Shown here piece after piece: positions 18,413-28,871 of a stretch of 64,000 bases of DNA (position 1 is the first letter of the stretch; every line of letters starts with the position of its first letter). The position numbers and the translations under genes are program-made. A model generated the notes under the pieces. That model worked only from the letters and a program-made list of their open reading frames with translations. It ran no database searches and was not told where the DNA came from. The stretch lies in NCBI GenBank assembly GCA_020832565.1, contig JAFIEI010000012.1, positions 1-64,000 on the forward strand, read 5' to 3'. The DNA is from Salinarimonas sp. GTDB lineage: Bacteria > Pseudomonadota > Alphaproteobacteria > Rhizobiales > Beijerinckiaceae.

Positions 18413-19513
18413 ATGAAAATTCTCATAATCCAGAAACGTTTTCACCCGAACAGCCGCGGTATCGTCCGGGGGCTTCGGGAGGCCGGGCACGATGTGGCAA
18501 TGATTGTGCATAGCGCCTCCAAAGAGAGTTTCCCCGAATGTAACCCGATCGTCGTGCCCTATATCCGCAGCCTCGATCGGCTGATCGGTTTGCTCAACAT
18601 GCCGAAATTGCGCAATCGCGCCGGCATCCCTAGCCTATTCCGGTTGATTCATGCGATGAAGGCGACGAAGCCGGACATTGTCGTCATAAAGAAATCGCGT
18701 CTGCCTGCTATCATTTCGGGACTTGCTGCCGTTGCGTTCGGCGCACGACGGATCTTGCTGACGAACTCTCCGCCACCTAAGCAAAAACACCGTTTCAACC
18801 TCGCCGCATTGCTTCGCGGGACGGGCATTATCACGAAGCGACGCATTGTCACGACGGCTGGACGTCCGGGAGCGCTTGCCGAGGACATGGTCAACGGCGC
18901 CAGGTTTCGTCCCTACCCGATCGAATTGCCCGAAATCTCCCATCGACGTGATAACGATATCGGACCGTTGCGGCTCCTTATGGTTGGAAAGTTCTCCAGC
19001 ACCCGCAAGCGCCTCCCCTGGCTGATCGAAGCTGCGGCCGCGGCCGGCCTGTCGCCCTCTGACACGCAGATCACCATCGTCGGTTCGGGACAAGACGACA
19101 GTTCCGGCGCGCAGGCCGTGCGCGATGCCGCTGAGCGCCTCGGCTGGGCGGGTTCTCTGACCCTGCGCTTCAACCTGCCCCACGATTCCATGGGCGATGT
19201 CTACGCAGCGAACGACATTTTCGTGATGACTGCCCGTGACGAGCCGTTCGGGATGGTCGTCGTCGAAGCCATGGCACATGGCTTGCCTGTGATCTGCAGC
19301 GACAGCGTGGGTGGGGCGAGTTGTATAACCCATGACGAGAACGGGCTGATCTTCCCCTCCGACAGCCTTCCCGGCCTCACCGAGGAGCTGCGCCGGCTCG
19401 CCGCCTCGCCGTCGGAGCGCGCGAAACTGGGCGCCGCAGCGCGTGAGACGATCGCGCAGAAATGCTCTCCGATCGCGTTTGCGCGATTGATCGAAGAAGT
19501 CGCGCAGTCGTGA
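18413..19513 (+). CDS. glycosyltransferase family 4
   Basis: LLMVGKFSSTRKRLPWLIEAAAAAGL...IFVMTARDEPFGMVVVEAMAHGLPVICSDSVGGASCI. Confidence 0.88.
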   Translation: MKILIIQKRFHPNSRGIVRGLREAGHDVAMIVHSASKESFPECNPIVVPYIRSLDRLIGLLNMPKLRNRAGIPSLFRLIHAMKATKPDIVVIKKSRLPAIISGLAAVAFGARRILLTNSPPPKQKHRFNLAALLRGTGIITKRRIVTTAGRPGALAEDMVNGARFRPYPIELPEISHRRDNDIGPLRLLMVGKFSSTRKRLPWLIEAAAAAGLSPSDTQITIVGSGQDDSSGAQAVRDAAERLGWAGSLTLRFNLPHDSMGDVYAANDIFVMTARDEPFGMVVVEAMAHGLPVICSDSVGGASCITHDENGLIFPSDSLPGLTEELRRLAASPSERAKLGAAARETIAQKCSPIAFARLIEEVAQS

Positions 19514-19698
19514 CACCATGGGCGCCCCTACCCGTCGCCATGATGGCACAGCCGCGGCGACGGGTGGGACAAGTCCTTTCGCGGAATATCCCGCCATCCC
19601 CTTGAACCCGATCCGTTTCCGGCGCGGCGCGGTGCCAGAACAAAAAGTGATTCTGCTTCGACCACAGTTTACCCCGTCTCCTGAAAGATCCGTGAAAC

Positions 19699-20811
19699 AT
19701 GACACCTTCTCCGCCGCCGCATATCGCCATCCTCGTGCCCTCATTGCGCGGCGGCGGGGCCGAGCGGGTGGCGGTGGAGCTGGCGAACCGGCTGGCGGTC
19801 GCCGGATTGCGGGTGGATCTGCTGCTGGTGAACTATGAAGGCCCCTACGCCAACGAGTTGCGGCCGGAAGTCAATGTCGTCGATTTCGGCAAGGACAGGG
19901 CCGCGCGCTGCGTCCTGCCCCTCGCGCGCTATCTTCGTGAACATCGACCGGCGACACTTCTTTCCTTCCTCAACCACGTCAACATTCTCGCCATCATCGC
20001 GAAGAAGCTCGCACGGATAGACACGCGCCTCATCGTCAGCGAGCGCAACAGCCTCGTACGATTCCGCAGCGGCACGCTAAACAGAGTGCTACGCACCCTG
20101 ACTGCCATATTCTACCCGATGGCCGACGGGATCATCGCTGTTTCTCAGGACATGAAACTTGAATTGACCCGCGATCTCGGTATCGCAGGCGAGAAGATCG
20201 TCGCCATACCCAACCCCGTCGACGCCGACAGAATCAGCCAGATGGCGACACAGATACCGAAGCATTCCTGGATTCGAGACGAGGAGATACGGGTCGTTCT
20301 GGCTCTGGGCAGGCTGTCACCGCAAAAGAACTTTCCGGTATTGTTCCAGGCATTTCGACGCGTCCTGCAGTCACGTCAGGTTAAACTCGTCGTGCTCGGC
20401 GAAGGCCCGATGCGCGCAAGCTTGGAAGAGTTGGCTGCGGATCTCGGAATCACCGATCATGTCGATCTCGTGGGTTTCCAGAGCAATCCCTTCGGATGGA
20501 TGGCCGGATCCAGCGTCTTCGTGTCAGCTTCCGCGTACGAAGGTTTTCCCAATGCCCTCGTCCAGGCCATGGCCTGCGGATTACCGATCGTGAGCACCGA
20601 CTGCCCGACGGGTCCGCGCGAAATCCTCGAAGGCGGGCGCTGGGGGCGGCTCGTCCCCGTCAATGATATCGAGGCGCTTGCGACGGCCATGATCGAAGCG
20701 CTCGACGATCCGGCCCCTCCGGATGTGCGGACACGCCTCGAAGCATATCGACCCGAGCAGGTCCTGAGGCAGTATTCAGAGGTCCTGCAGCTGCCCTATG
20801 CCGGCACATGA
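19699..20811 (+). CDS. glycosyltransferase family 4
   Basis: IAILVPSLRGGGAERVAVELANRLAVAGLRVDLLLV...VVLALGRLSPQKNFPVLFQAF...VSASAYEGFPNALVQAMACGLPIVSTDCPTGPREIL. Confidence 0.93.
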   Translation: MTPSPPPHIAILVPSLRGGGAERVAVELANRLAVAGLRVDLLLVNYEGPYANELRPEVNVVDFGKDRAARCVLPLARYLREHRPATLLSFLNHVNILAIIAKKLARIDTRLIVSERNSLVRFRSGTLNRVLRTLTAIFYPMADGIIAVSQDMKLELTRDLGIAGEKIVAIPNPVDADRISQMATQIPKHSWIRDEEIRVVLALGRLSPQKNFPVLFQAFRRVLQSRQVKLVVLGEGPMRASLEELAADLGITDHVDLVGFQSNPFGWMAGSSVFVSASAYEGFPNALVQAMACGLPIVSTDCPTGPREILEGGRWGRLVPVNDIEALATAMIEALDDPAPPDVRTRLEAYRPEQVLRQYSEVLQLPYAGT

Positions 20812-20830
20812 TGTGACGACCACTTGAACC

Positions 20831-21970
20831 ATGAAAATCCTCCATATCATTACCGAACTGGGAGACGGCGGCGCGGAAGGCGTGCTCTACCGCCTGTGCA
20901 TGCAGGACCGGCGAAACACGCATGTCGTCGTTTCGCTGATGGATGAGGGCAAGTACGGCCCCGAATTGACACGAGCCGGGATATCCGTGTTCAGCCTCGA
21001 CATGCCGCGCGGGCGCATCAGCGTGAGGGGATTGTGGCGGCTTTGGCGATTCATCCGACGCACGCGGCCCGACCTCATACAGACCTGGATGTATCATGCC
21101 GATCTTCTGGGCGGCGTTATCGCACGCCTGGCTGGCCGGCGCCGCGTATTCTGGGGTATTCGCCATACCGATCTGGTACCTGGAAGGAGCGCACGGACGA
21201 CAATCTGGGCCGCGCGTATCTGCGCCCGCCTGTCACGCGTCGTGCCCGAGCGGATCATCTGCTGTGCCGAGACTGCACGGCAGGTGCATGGCGCCATGGG
21301 ATACGATGCTGGTCGGATGCTGGTTATTCCAAACGGCTATGATATTTCGCGCTTCTCCCCCGATCCGACAGCCGGCCGGAAAGTGCGTGCCGAGTTGGGT
21401 ATCGCGGAGAATGCGTTATCGATCGGCTATGTCGCAAGATACAATTCACAGAAGGATCACGAGACGCTTCTCAATGCTTTGGCGATATTGAAGCAGCGGG
21501 ACTCATGTCCGTTCTGCCTGCTGGTCGGTACGGGCATCGAGCACAGCAATACAGCACTCGCTTCGCGCATCGAAGCCCTCCATCTCACACGATTCGTCTA
21601 TCGGCTTGGCCGCCGTGAGGACATTCCGGCCATCATGAATGCCATCGACATCCATGTCATGTCATCGTCTTTCGGCGAGGCCTTTCCGAATGTCCTTGCG
21701 GAAGCGATGGCTTGTGGAACGCCGTGCGTAGCGACGGATGTCGGCGATGCCTCGTTCATCACCGGCGACACCGGGCTTATCGTTCCGACGGGAGATGCCG
21801 AGGCGCTCGCGGATGCGATTTCGAGCCTTTTGAATGAGAGGAATACAACCGAATGGGAGGTACGGCGCGAGAGGTCGCGCGCGCGCATCGCGGAATTGTT
21901 TTCGATGGAGGCAATGCTGAAGAAATTCGATGGGGCCTGGCGGGCGAAAAGCTCCGGCTCGACGAATTGA
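20831..21970 (+). CDS. glycosyltransferase family 4
   Basis: MKILHIITELGDGGAEGVLYRLC...IGYVARYNSQKDHETLLNAL...VMSSSFGEAFPNVLAEAMACGTPCVATDVGDASFI. Confidence 0.93.
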   Translation: MKILHIITELGDGGAEGVLYRLCMQDRRNTHVVVSLMDEGKYGPELTRAGISVFSLDMPRGRISVRGLWRLWRFIRRTRPDLIQTWMYHADLLGGVIARLAGRRRVFWGIRHTDLVPGRSARTTIWAARICARLSRVVPERIICCAETARQVHGAMGYDAGRMLVIPNGYDISRFSPDPTAGRKVRAELGIAENALSIGYVARYNSQKDHETLLNALAILKQRDSCPFCLLVGTGIEHSNTALASRIEALHLTRFVYRLGRREDIPAIMNAIDIHVMSSSFGEAFPNVLAEAMACGTPCVATDVGDASFITGDTGLIVPTGDAEALADAISSLLNERNTTEWEVRRERSRARIAELFSMEAMLKKFDGAWRAKSSGSTN

Positions 21971-21983
21971 TCGGCTGCAACAC

Positions 21984-24074
21984 TCAGGCAGGCCGCCTTC
22001 CATAGGTCTTTGCGTCGGTCTCGGGAGCCGATACACCGGAACCGGGCCCCGGAAGAAGTTCGAAAAGCCTGGATCGCGCCTTTGACGCGTCAGCATTTGC
22101 AACAGCTTCTTCCAACTCGGCAATGGCGCGCAGCAGGAAGTCCGCCTCCGCGAGCAATGGCGAGGCGACGAAGACACCATCTACGCCGGATGATTCCGGG
22201 TTTTCCGTAGGATCAAAAAGCTCCTCGAACAGCTTCTCGCCGGGTCGCAAGCCAGTGAACCGGATCTCGACATCCTGATCCGGGCGCAGCCCTGCCAGCA
22301 CGATCATGCTTCGCGCAAGATCAACGATTCGGACGGGTTCCCCCATATCGAGAACCATGATGCGCCCTCGGGTGAGCCTTTGCGAGACCCCGGTCGCGGC
22401 AGCCTGCAGCACGAGTTGCGTCGCTTCAGGGATCGTCATGAAGTAGCGCTTCATGTCCGGATGCGTCACTGTCACGGGGCCGCCCGCCAGAATCTGGCGG
22501 CGGAACAACGGCACGACGGATCCGGTTGAACCCAGAACATTGCCGAAACGTACGGTCACGAACCGGGTTCTTGATTCCGCGACGTCGAGCGACTGGCAAT
22601 AGAGTTCCGCCACACGTTTCGTCGCGCCCATGGTGCTTGTCGGGCGAATGGCCTTGTCGGTCGAGATCATCACGAATGCATCGACTCCCGCCTCGACCGC
22701 GGCATCCGCGACATTGCGGGTACCGAAGACATTCGTTGCGATCCCGTCGCAGACATTCGCTTCCATCAAGGGAACGTGCTTGCGGGCTGCGGCGTGGAAG
22801 ATGACCGAAGGGTTTTCGGCCAGCACCAAGCGGCGCATCTGTTCGGCATTGCGAACATCGCCCAGCACTGCCGAACGCGACAATTCCGGGAAATCCCGGG
22901 AAATCTCGTGATCGATCTCGTAAAGGGCGTATTCCGACAGATCGACCAGCACCAGATGTTCTGGTTCGTAAGTTGCCACCTGCCTGACGATCTCGGCGCC
23001 GATGCTGCCGCCGGCACCGGTTACCAGGACCGTCCTGTTGCGGATCAGGGCATCGATGTTGTCCATCTCCAGTTTCACACTGGGGCGACTGAGAAGATCT
23101 TCGAGTGTCAGTTCCGCAAGATCGGGCTCCATACCCGTAAGGGGTTTCGACGTCACCCGCCGCAAGGGCAGTTCCAGCTCCGTTGCGGTGTGGAGCAGGG
23201 CAGACCAGTTGCCGGAAAAGCCGGTTGAGGCCAGCACGAGGGCGTTGACTGTCGTTCCGGCGCGAGACAGCCGCGGCACGATTTCGGCAAGCTCCGATAC
23301 CTCCCCGAGCACCGGAATCCCTCGCACCCGCCGACCGCTCTTGCCCGGTTTGATATCCACAATCCCGTGCACACGATAACGAATGCTGTTTTCGAGACCA
23401 TAGCCGCGAATGACCTGATCCGCTTCACTGACAGTACCTACTATCAGGATGTTCTCCCGCGGATGGTCAGCGAGGTCGCGTGTCCGAATCCCTGTCAGAC
23501 CGCCATCCTTGAAGGCACGGTAGGCGAGCCGCGGCGCCCCCATCAATACAATCATCACGAACCAGGCAATCGGCAGTGCCGTACGGGGAAAACCTTCGAG
23601 GCGCGTCACCCCGAAGAGCAGTCCCATATAGACGATTACTGCGATGGTCGAGGCAAGGACAATTGTCCGCAGATCGGTTATCGAGGCGAAACGCCACATA
23701 CCCCGCCCGAGGCCCAGCAACTGGAAAACGACCAGAGCGGTGAAGGCGAAGAGACCAAGCCACAATCCGAGTTGGTCGACACGCCAGACATCATCGCCAT
23801 AACGCGCCGCCAGGGCGATCAACAGCGCCGCCACCGCCATGATGACGTCGTGGCCGGATGCCAGCATACTTTTCCAGGAGAGGGACCGCTTTCCCCCGAA
23901 GATGCGCATTTCGGCCAGTTCCCGCTCGTCCGATAACAATTTGCCAGTATCACGCAGTCGAGGAGGCGTAAAGTTCGAGCTCGGCGAATGCGAGTGGCCT
24001 TTTGGAGCGTTGACAAGCCGGAGATTTTCGCCCGGATGCCTCGATACTCCCGCGTTTCCGCTATCGAGGATCAA
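21984..24074 (-). CDS. membrane-anchored nucleotide-sugar 4,6-dehydratase (WbpM/FlaA1/CapD family)
   Basis: N-terminal TM segments; TVLVTGAGGSIGAEIVRQVATYEPEHLVLVDLSEYALYEID; STDKAIRPTSTMGATKRVAELYCQSL; GLRPGEKLFEELF. Confidence 0.93.
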   Translation of the reverse strand: MILDSGNAGVSRHPGENLRLVNAPKGHSHSPSSNFTPPRLRDTGKLLSDERELAEMRIFGGKRSLSWKSMLASGHDVIMAVAALLIALAARYGDDVWRVDQLGLWLGLFAFTALVVFQLLGLGRGMWRFASITDLRTIVLASTIAVIVYMGLLFGVTRLEGFPRTALPIAWFVMIVLMGAPRLAYRAFKDGGLTGIRTRDLADHPRENILIVGTVSEADQVIRGYGLENSIRYRVHGIVDIKPGKSGRRVRGIPVLGEVSELAEIVPRLSRAGTTVNALVLASTGFSGNWSALLHTATELELPLRRVTSKPLTGMEPDLAELTLEDLLSRPSVKLEMDNIDALIRNRTVLVTGAGGSIGAEIVRQVATYEPEHLVLVDLSEYALYEIDHEISRDFPELSRSAVLGDVRNAEQMRRLVLAENPSVIFHAAARKHVPLMEANVCDGIATNVFGTRNVADAAVEAGVDAFVMISTDKAIRPTSTMGATKRVAELYCQSLDVAESRTRFVTVRFGNVLGSTGSVVPLFRRQILAGGPVTVTHPDMKRYFMTIPEATQLVLQAAATGVSQRLTRGRIMVLDMGEPVRIVDLARSMIVLAGLRPDQDVEIRFTGLRPGEKLFEELFDPTENPESSGVDGVFVASPLLAEADFLLRAIAELEEAVANADASKARSRLFELLPGPGSGVSAPETDAKTYGRRPA

Positions 24075-24164
24075 ATTCGATCAATCAGCGGACCGGCATT
24101 GTCGCTACGCCTGCCTTTCATTCCAATCCAATCCGTTGATCCTTCCCCCAACCTGCGAAAACGA

Positions 24165-25109
24165 TCACGCGGCCTCAACGGGGCTCGCGTCAAAGCTCCC
24201 CAACGCGTGCAGTCCCTCAGGACTTGTCAGCGGTGCTTGCCAACCGGTCCCTGTCAGCGCCGTTGGCCGCAAGGCCAGTGCACCCGTCAGACGCTCGGCC
24301 ATCTCCCTCTTCCCGGCGACCTTCAGCGCTGTCGCGATCAACGCCGGTGGCACGGGAATCAATCCGGGCTTGCGCCCGAGCCCGGCCCGGTAGGCTGCAA
24401 TGATCTGGGCCAGCGTGACCGGCTCGGGATCGGCGACCAGAAAGGCACGGTTGGGCGCATTCTCAAGTGCGATCACATGGGCAACTGCACTCGCCATCGT
24501 TTCCAGCGCCACCAGTGACCGCTGTGCCGCAAACGCCCCGAATGGCAATGGCCAGGGCTTGCGGGCCAGGGCAAAGAGGGCGGCGAGATTGCCCTTCACC
24601 TGTGGCCCGTAGACGAGTGCCGGACGCAGGGCCGCGAAGGGAATGCCGGCCTCGGCCAGTGCTTCTTCGGCCTCCAGTTTCGAGCGGCCATAGGCATCGG
24701 TGGGGCGGGGAATATCATCGTCGGAGACGGGTAGGTCGGATGTCGGCCCGCATTGGGCCCGGACCGATGAGAGAAAGACGAACCGCTTGACCCCAGCCTG
24801 CCTCGCCGCGATCGCCAGGGCCCGCGTCGCGTCGCGATTGACCGTGCGGTAGTCATCCTCGGGGCGGCCAGACATGGCATGGGCGATACCGGCGGAATGG
24901 ATCACGTAATCGACGCCGCGCATGGCCTCGTTCAGATTGATCGGGCGGGCGAGATCACCGATCAGGACCTGCTCGCCCGTGGTGAATTCCGGGACGGGCC
25001 GACGCAGCAGAATCCGCACACGATAGCCGCGCCGGGACAGATCCTCCATCAGATAGCGCCCGACGAAACCAGTCGCCCCGGTGAGCGCGATCAAGGGTTT
25101 TTTTCTCAT
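24165..25109 (-). CDS. NAD-dependent epimerase/dehydratase family (WbpV/WreQ-like 4-ketoreductase candidate)
   Basis: KPLIALTGATGFVGRYLMEDLSRRGYRVRILLR; YGRSKLEAEEAL catalytic YxxxK; next to the WbpM-like dehydratase. Confidence 0.82.
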   Translation of the reverse strand: MRKKPLIALTGATGFVGRYLMEDLSRRGYRVRILLRRPVPEFTTGEQVLIGDLARPINLNEAMRGVDYVIHSAGIAHAMSGRPEDDYRTVNRDATRALAIAARQAGVKRFVFLSSVRAQCGPTSDLPVSDDDIPRPTDAYGRSKLEAEEALAEAGIPFAALRPALVYGPQVKGNLAALFALARKPWPLPFGAFAAQRSLVALETMASAVAHVIALENAPNRAFLVADPEPVTLAQIIAAYRAGLGRKPGLIPVPPALIATALKVAGKREMAERLTGALALRPTALTGTGWQAPLTSPEGLHALGSFDASPVEAA

Positions 25110-25397
25110 GTCCAAAGATATGCCTCAACCGGATCAATATTTTCCATAATTGTTGTGTCGCCCACGCTCGCGCATTTGGCAGACGACGCGATGCGTGTCA
25201 TGCCCGTGCATGCGCCACCCGCAAGAAGCGTCTCGAACGAGATGCGGCTTGGATATGACTCGGTCGGACACGAAGCGCCCTCGTCCCGGACAAGGCTCAT
25301 ACCATCGGGAATACCGATCGCCCAGCCCGGCATGGAGATTACGGCAGATTGAAATCTGCTTAAAAAGAACAAAACAGGATCATGCCATATCCTGCCG

Positions 25398-25820
25398 TCA
25401 GGCATGCTTTGCCCCGACGGCTTTGCGATCGGCGGCTTGTTCCGTTTCCCGCGTCCCGGCAAAGGTCTCGGCAATGCGCACGAGATCATCGATCAGCCGT
25501 TCGTTTTCCACCTTTGCGACCGCAACCAAAAGCTTTTCGACCTTCGGATCGGTGACCAGGGCATCGTTCACGTCGCTCGTATCACCGTGCGACGTGTCGT
25601 CGTCGAAGAAGAATGTGATCGGCTGCCCTGTGGCACGTGCAACCTGATAGAGCCGCGCAGCCCCGATCCGGTCGCTGCCGTTCTCGTATTTCTGGATCTG
25701 CTGGTAGGTGACCCCGACGGCATTGCCGAGCGTTGTCTGGCTGAATTTCATGCGCTTGCGTGCAAGGCGAACCCGTTTGCCGATGATCCGGTCGGTCTGT
25801 GTCGGGGCGCGTGCGAACAT
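25398..25820 (-). CDS. XRE-family helix-turn-helix regulator
   Basis: IGKRVRLARKRMKFSQTTLGNAVGVTYQQIQKYENGSDRIGAARLYQVARATGQPITFFFDD. Confidence 0.9.
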   Translation of the reverse strand: MFARAPTQTDRIIGKRVRLARKRMKFSQTTLGNAVGVTYQQIQKYENGSDRIGAARLYQVARATGQPITFFFDDDTSHGDTSDVNDALVTDPKVEKLLVAVAKVENERLIDDLVRIAETFAGTRETEQAADRKAVGAKHA

Positions 25821-26174
25821 TATTCAATCCTATTCTCAGTTGTTTTCTGGTTCTATCTTTGAGTTTTTTGAAGCGCAACCCTCAATCACGTCACTCTTGC
25901 AGCAGGCTCTTGCTTGCCCCGCCATCCGCGCATTCCGGGTACGCGGGCGGGGACGGCCCGAAACTGTTGCGCATACATCGCTTCTGCAGCCGCGTTCCTG
26001 TGTTGCCGCACAATCCGGCAAAAACCTGCGGGGGCTTGGCGGGATGTGTCCGGCGTCTTTGCACACACGCTTGAGTATGCAACACTGATTCGCAATTATT
26101 TCTGGAACGCGGCTATCCGGAGAGCACCGCGTATCCGCTTGGGCACTGGTACTGGTGGCGAGGTGGCTTTGAGG

Positions 26175-26984
26175 ATGCAGGAACGCTTATTTCCGACATG
26201 GTCGCTGCTCGACGAGGCTTCTCTGGAGGGGTTGCTTGGGCCAGCGCCCGCGATCTCCATCGTCGATCATGCAGCGTCACACCTCACCGAAGCGCCCTTG
26301 GTTACGCTGATCCGTCTCATGATTGTGCGGGCCATCGCCAAAAAGGGGCTTGCCCTGACGGCGAAGGGGAACCTGTCACGCGGCGATGTCGCAGCTCTCT
26401 TTGCCGAGTTCGACTGGCCCGGTTTCGACAAGGAGATGACGCTTGCGCTCAACAAGGTCCTGAACGAGCACGACGTCTACCCCGTCCATATGGCAAGGAT
26501 CGTAGCAGGGGAGGCCAAGCTCCTGCGCAGGCACAAGGGCCGGTTTCTCGCGACGAACCGCGCAAAAGTCCTGATCGGGCCGGGTCAGGAGGCGGCCCTG
26601 TATCGCGTGGTGTTCGAAACGCTGCTGTGGCGGATCAATCTCGCCTATTTCGATGGTGTTGCGATCGTCGACTGGCCGCAGGATCACATCGGGCTCGTTT
26701 TGTGGTCGCTGTCGGTTTCAGCGCAAAGCTGGATGGCGCCGCGCGCCCTCATGCCGATCTGCACGTTGCCTTACGGGGCGGAGCCGCTCAACCAATGGCA
26801 TACGCCCGAATATGCCTTCGAGGCCCGCATCCTGCGCCAGCTCACCTATCTCGGCTTGATGGAAGCCCGAAGGTCGATCGCCGATCACCCGTTTTCGCGT
26901 CTGGAATATCGCAAGGCACCGGCATTTGATCAGCTGCTGCGCTTTGATGTCGATTATATTGAGCGTCTCAGACCGGCGCATTGA
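26175..26984 (+). CDS. hypothetical protein
   Basis: Long ORF with coding-like composition from MQERLFPTWSLLDEASLEGLL; contains LTAKGNLSRGDVAALFAEFDWP and KGRFLATNRAKVLIG; family not recognised with confidence. Confidence 0.6.
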   Translation: MQERLFPTWSLLDEASLEGLLGPAPAISIVDHAASHLTEAPLVTLIRLMIVRAIAKKGLALTAKGNLSRGDVAALFAEFDWPGFDKEMTLALNKVLNEHDVYPVHMARIVAGEAKLLRRHKGRFLATNRAKVLIGPGQEAALYRVVFETLLWRINLAYFDGVAIVDWPQDHIGLVLWSLSVSAQSWMAPRALMPICTLPYGAEPLNQWHTPEYAFEARILRQLTYLGLMEARRSIADHPFSRLEYRKAPAFDQLLRFDVDYIERLRPAH

Positions 26985-27596
26985 TTGTCACGCGATCATC
27001 CGATGCTCAAACGGATCCAGCCGGCAGACCGATGGACGCCGCGCGAAACAGTTTTCCTTTGCATCTGATCGCTTTACCACCAAAGAACCGTGAACGTGTA
27101 TGTTCCCCTTGCTTGCGGGAGCCGGAATTTCCAAAGCAGGTAACGGGCGGTCCCCACACGCGACGCCGCGTCTGCGCCCCCTATCACGGACACCGCCGCC
27201 GCGATCCCTGCGAAGCCGTCATCCACCGAGCCATGTCGTCGGCGATGGGGTGTGCGGGCTCTCATCCCTCGGGGGCCATTCGCTCGCGTCGCGCCGGGAT
27301 GAAGCCCGTCCCGCGATCGGCAGTCCGATCCTGACATGCCTGCCGATCGCGTCCGCCGCAAGCCGGCATTCTCACGCCGTTTCCGCCTCCGACACGCCTT
27401 TTCGCGAACGCGCTCGCGATCCTGATCAGGCCTGTATGCGGCCTGCTCTCTGCGGCATGGTGTCGCATGTCAAAATTGACGGAGAGTCAGCTCGGGTGCA
27501 AAATGTAACCACAAATGTAACTGGCGACGAAACGAATTAGCGCAATACAACCAGGTACTTGCGGGACTCTCTCGGTTTCGATGCAACGGACGACCC

Positions 27597-27663
27597 ATCC
27601 CCCCCTCTCCGCCATTCAATGAAATAAAATCAATAGTCTTTGCTGGAATGTGGCGCCGGTCGA
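27597..27663. repeat. direct repeat copy 2 (distal attachment-site candidate)
   Basis: Copy of 4399-4465 with a single A->T difference; contains the last 18 nt of tRNA-Ser including CCA. Confidence 0.95.
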
Positions 27664-27684
27664 AGGTGACCTGCCCCTGAACCT

Positions 27685-28791
27685 TCATCCAGCAGCGACT
27701 GGAGTCTCTACCGTTTCTGATACGCCGACTGGCGCGTGGTGAGCAACAGGCTCGCAGCGGAGCTGGCCGGGATTGCGCAGCTGCGAGCCTGTTGCGGTGA
27801 GACCGGCCGTGAACGCTGCCGGGGTTGTGTAGCCGAGTGAGGAATGGGTCCGGACCTCGTTGTAGTCGGTCACCCATTCGGCGATGCGGCTGCGGGCGTG
27901 GGCCAGCCCGAGAAACAGGGTCTCGTTGAGGAGCTCATCTCGCATGCGGCCATTGAAGCTCTCGCAAAAGCCGTTCTGCATTGGCTTACCCGGCTCGATT
28001 TAGTGCCACGCGACGCCCATATCCTTTGCCCAGGCAAGGATTGCGTTCGAGGTGAACTCGGTGCCGTGATCCGAAACGATCATGCCGGGCTTGCCGCGCC
28101 TCCTGACCAGGTCGGTCAGTTCGCGCGCCACGCGCCGGCCCGAGATCGAGGTGTCGGGGACCGCCGCCAGGCATTCCCGTGTCACGTCATCGACGATGTT
28201 GAGCACGCGGAATCTCCGCCCGCAGGCGAACTGGTCGTGCACGAAGTCGAGCGACCAGCGGGCGTTCGCCTTCGCCTCGACGAGGATCGGCGTCCGGGTT
28301 CCCACAGCCCGGCGGCGCGCCCGACGCTTGCGCACGGTCAGCCCTTCTTCCCGGTATATGCGGTGGATCCGGTTGATCCCCGATGCCTCCCCTTCGCCGC
28401 GCAGCAGGACGAACAGCCGCCGGTAGCCGAAGCGCCGCCGTCGGCTGGCGAGATCGCGCAGCTTCTCCCTCAACTCCAGCTCGGGAAGCCGCCGGGATCG
28501 GTAGCGGATCGTGGTGCGATCGGCGGCGACGATGGTGCAGGCCCGCCGCTCCGACAGGCCCATTGCGGACCTCAGATGCGCGACGGCGCCGCGTTTTGCA
28601 GCGGACCATACATTTTTGACAGGAGCTCGCGCAGCGCCGCCGCATCCAGCATCTGCTCGGCCAGAAGCTTCTTCAGCCTGACATTCTCGTCCTCGAGCGC
28701 CTTCAGCCGCTTCGCGTCCGACACATCCATGCCGCCGAACTTGGCCTTCCAGTTGTAGAACGTCGCGTCCGATATCCCGTGCCGGCGGCAC
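27685..28791 (-). pseudogene. IS3 transposase OrfB (rve integrase core), interrupted by an in-frame TAA
   Basis: WSLDFVHDQFACGRRFRVLNIVDDVTRECL...SDHGTEFTSNAILAWAKDMGVAWH[33 protein letters not shown]; both halves in the same frame, stop at 28000-28002. Confidence 0.9.
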
Positions 28792-28871
28792 AGGTCGGCG
28801 ACCTTCGCGCCGGCCTCCTGCTCCCGCAGCACCCCGATGATCTGCTCTTCCGTAAAACGCTTCCGCTTCAT
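28572..28871 (-). CDS. IS3-family transposase OrfA
   Basis: MKRKRFTEEQIIGVLREQEAGAKVADLCRRHGISDATFYNWKAKFGGMDVSDAKRLKALEDENVRLKKLL. Confidence 0.93.
   Translation of the reverse strand: MKRKRFTEEQIIGVLREQEAGAKVADLCRRHGISDATFYNWKAKFGGMDVSDAKRLKALEDENVRLKKLLAEQMLDAAALRELLSKMYGPLQNAAPSRI

Noticed and set aside
27470-27877. 135-aa minus-strand ORF across the repeat and IS end
   Set aside because: Out-of-frame translation of the duplicated tRNA flank and IS terminus, no coding signature.
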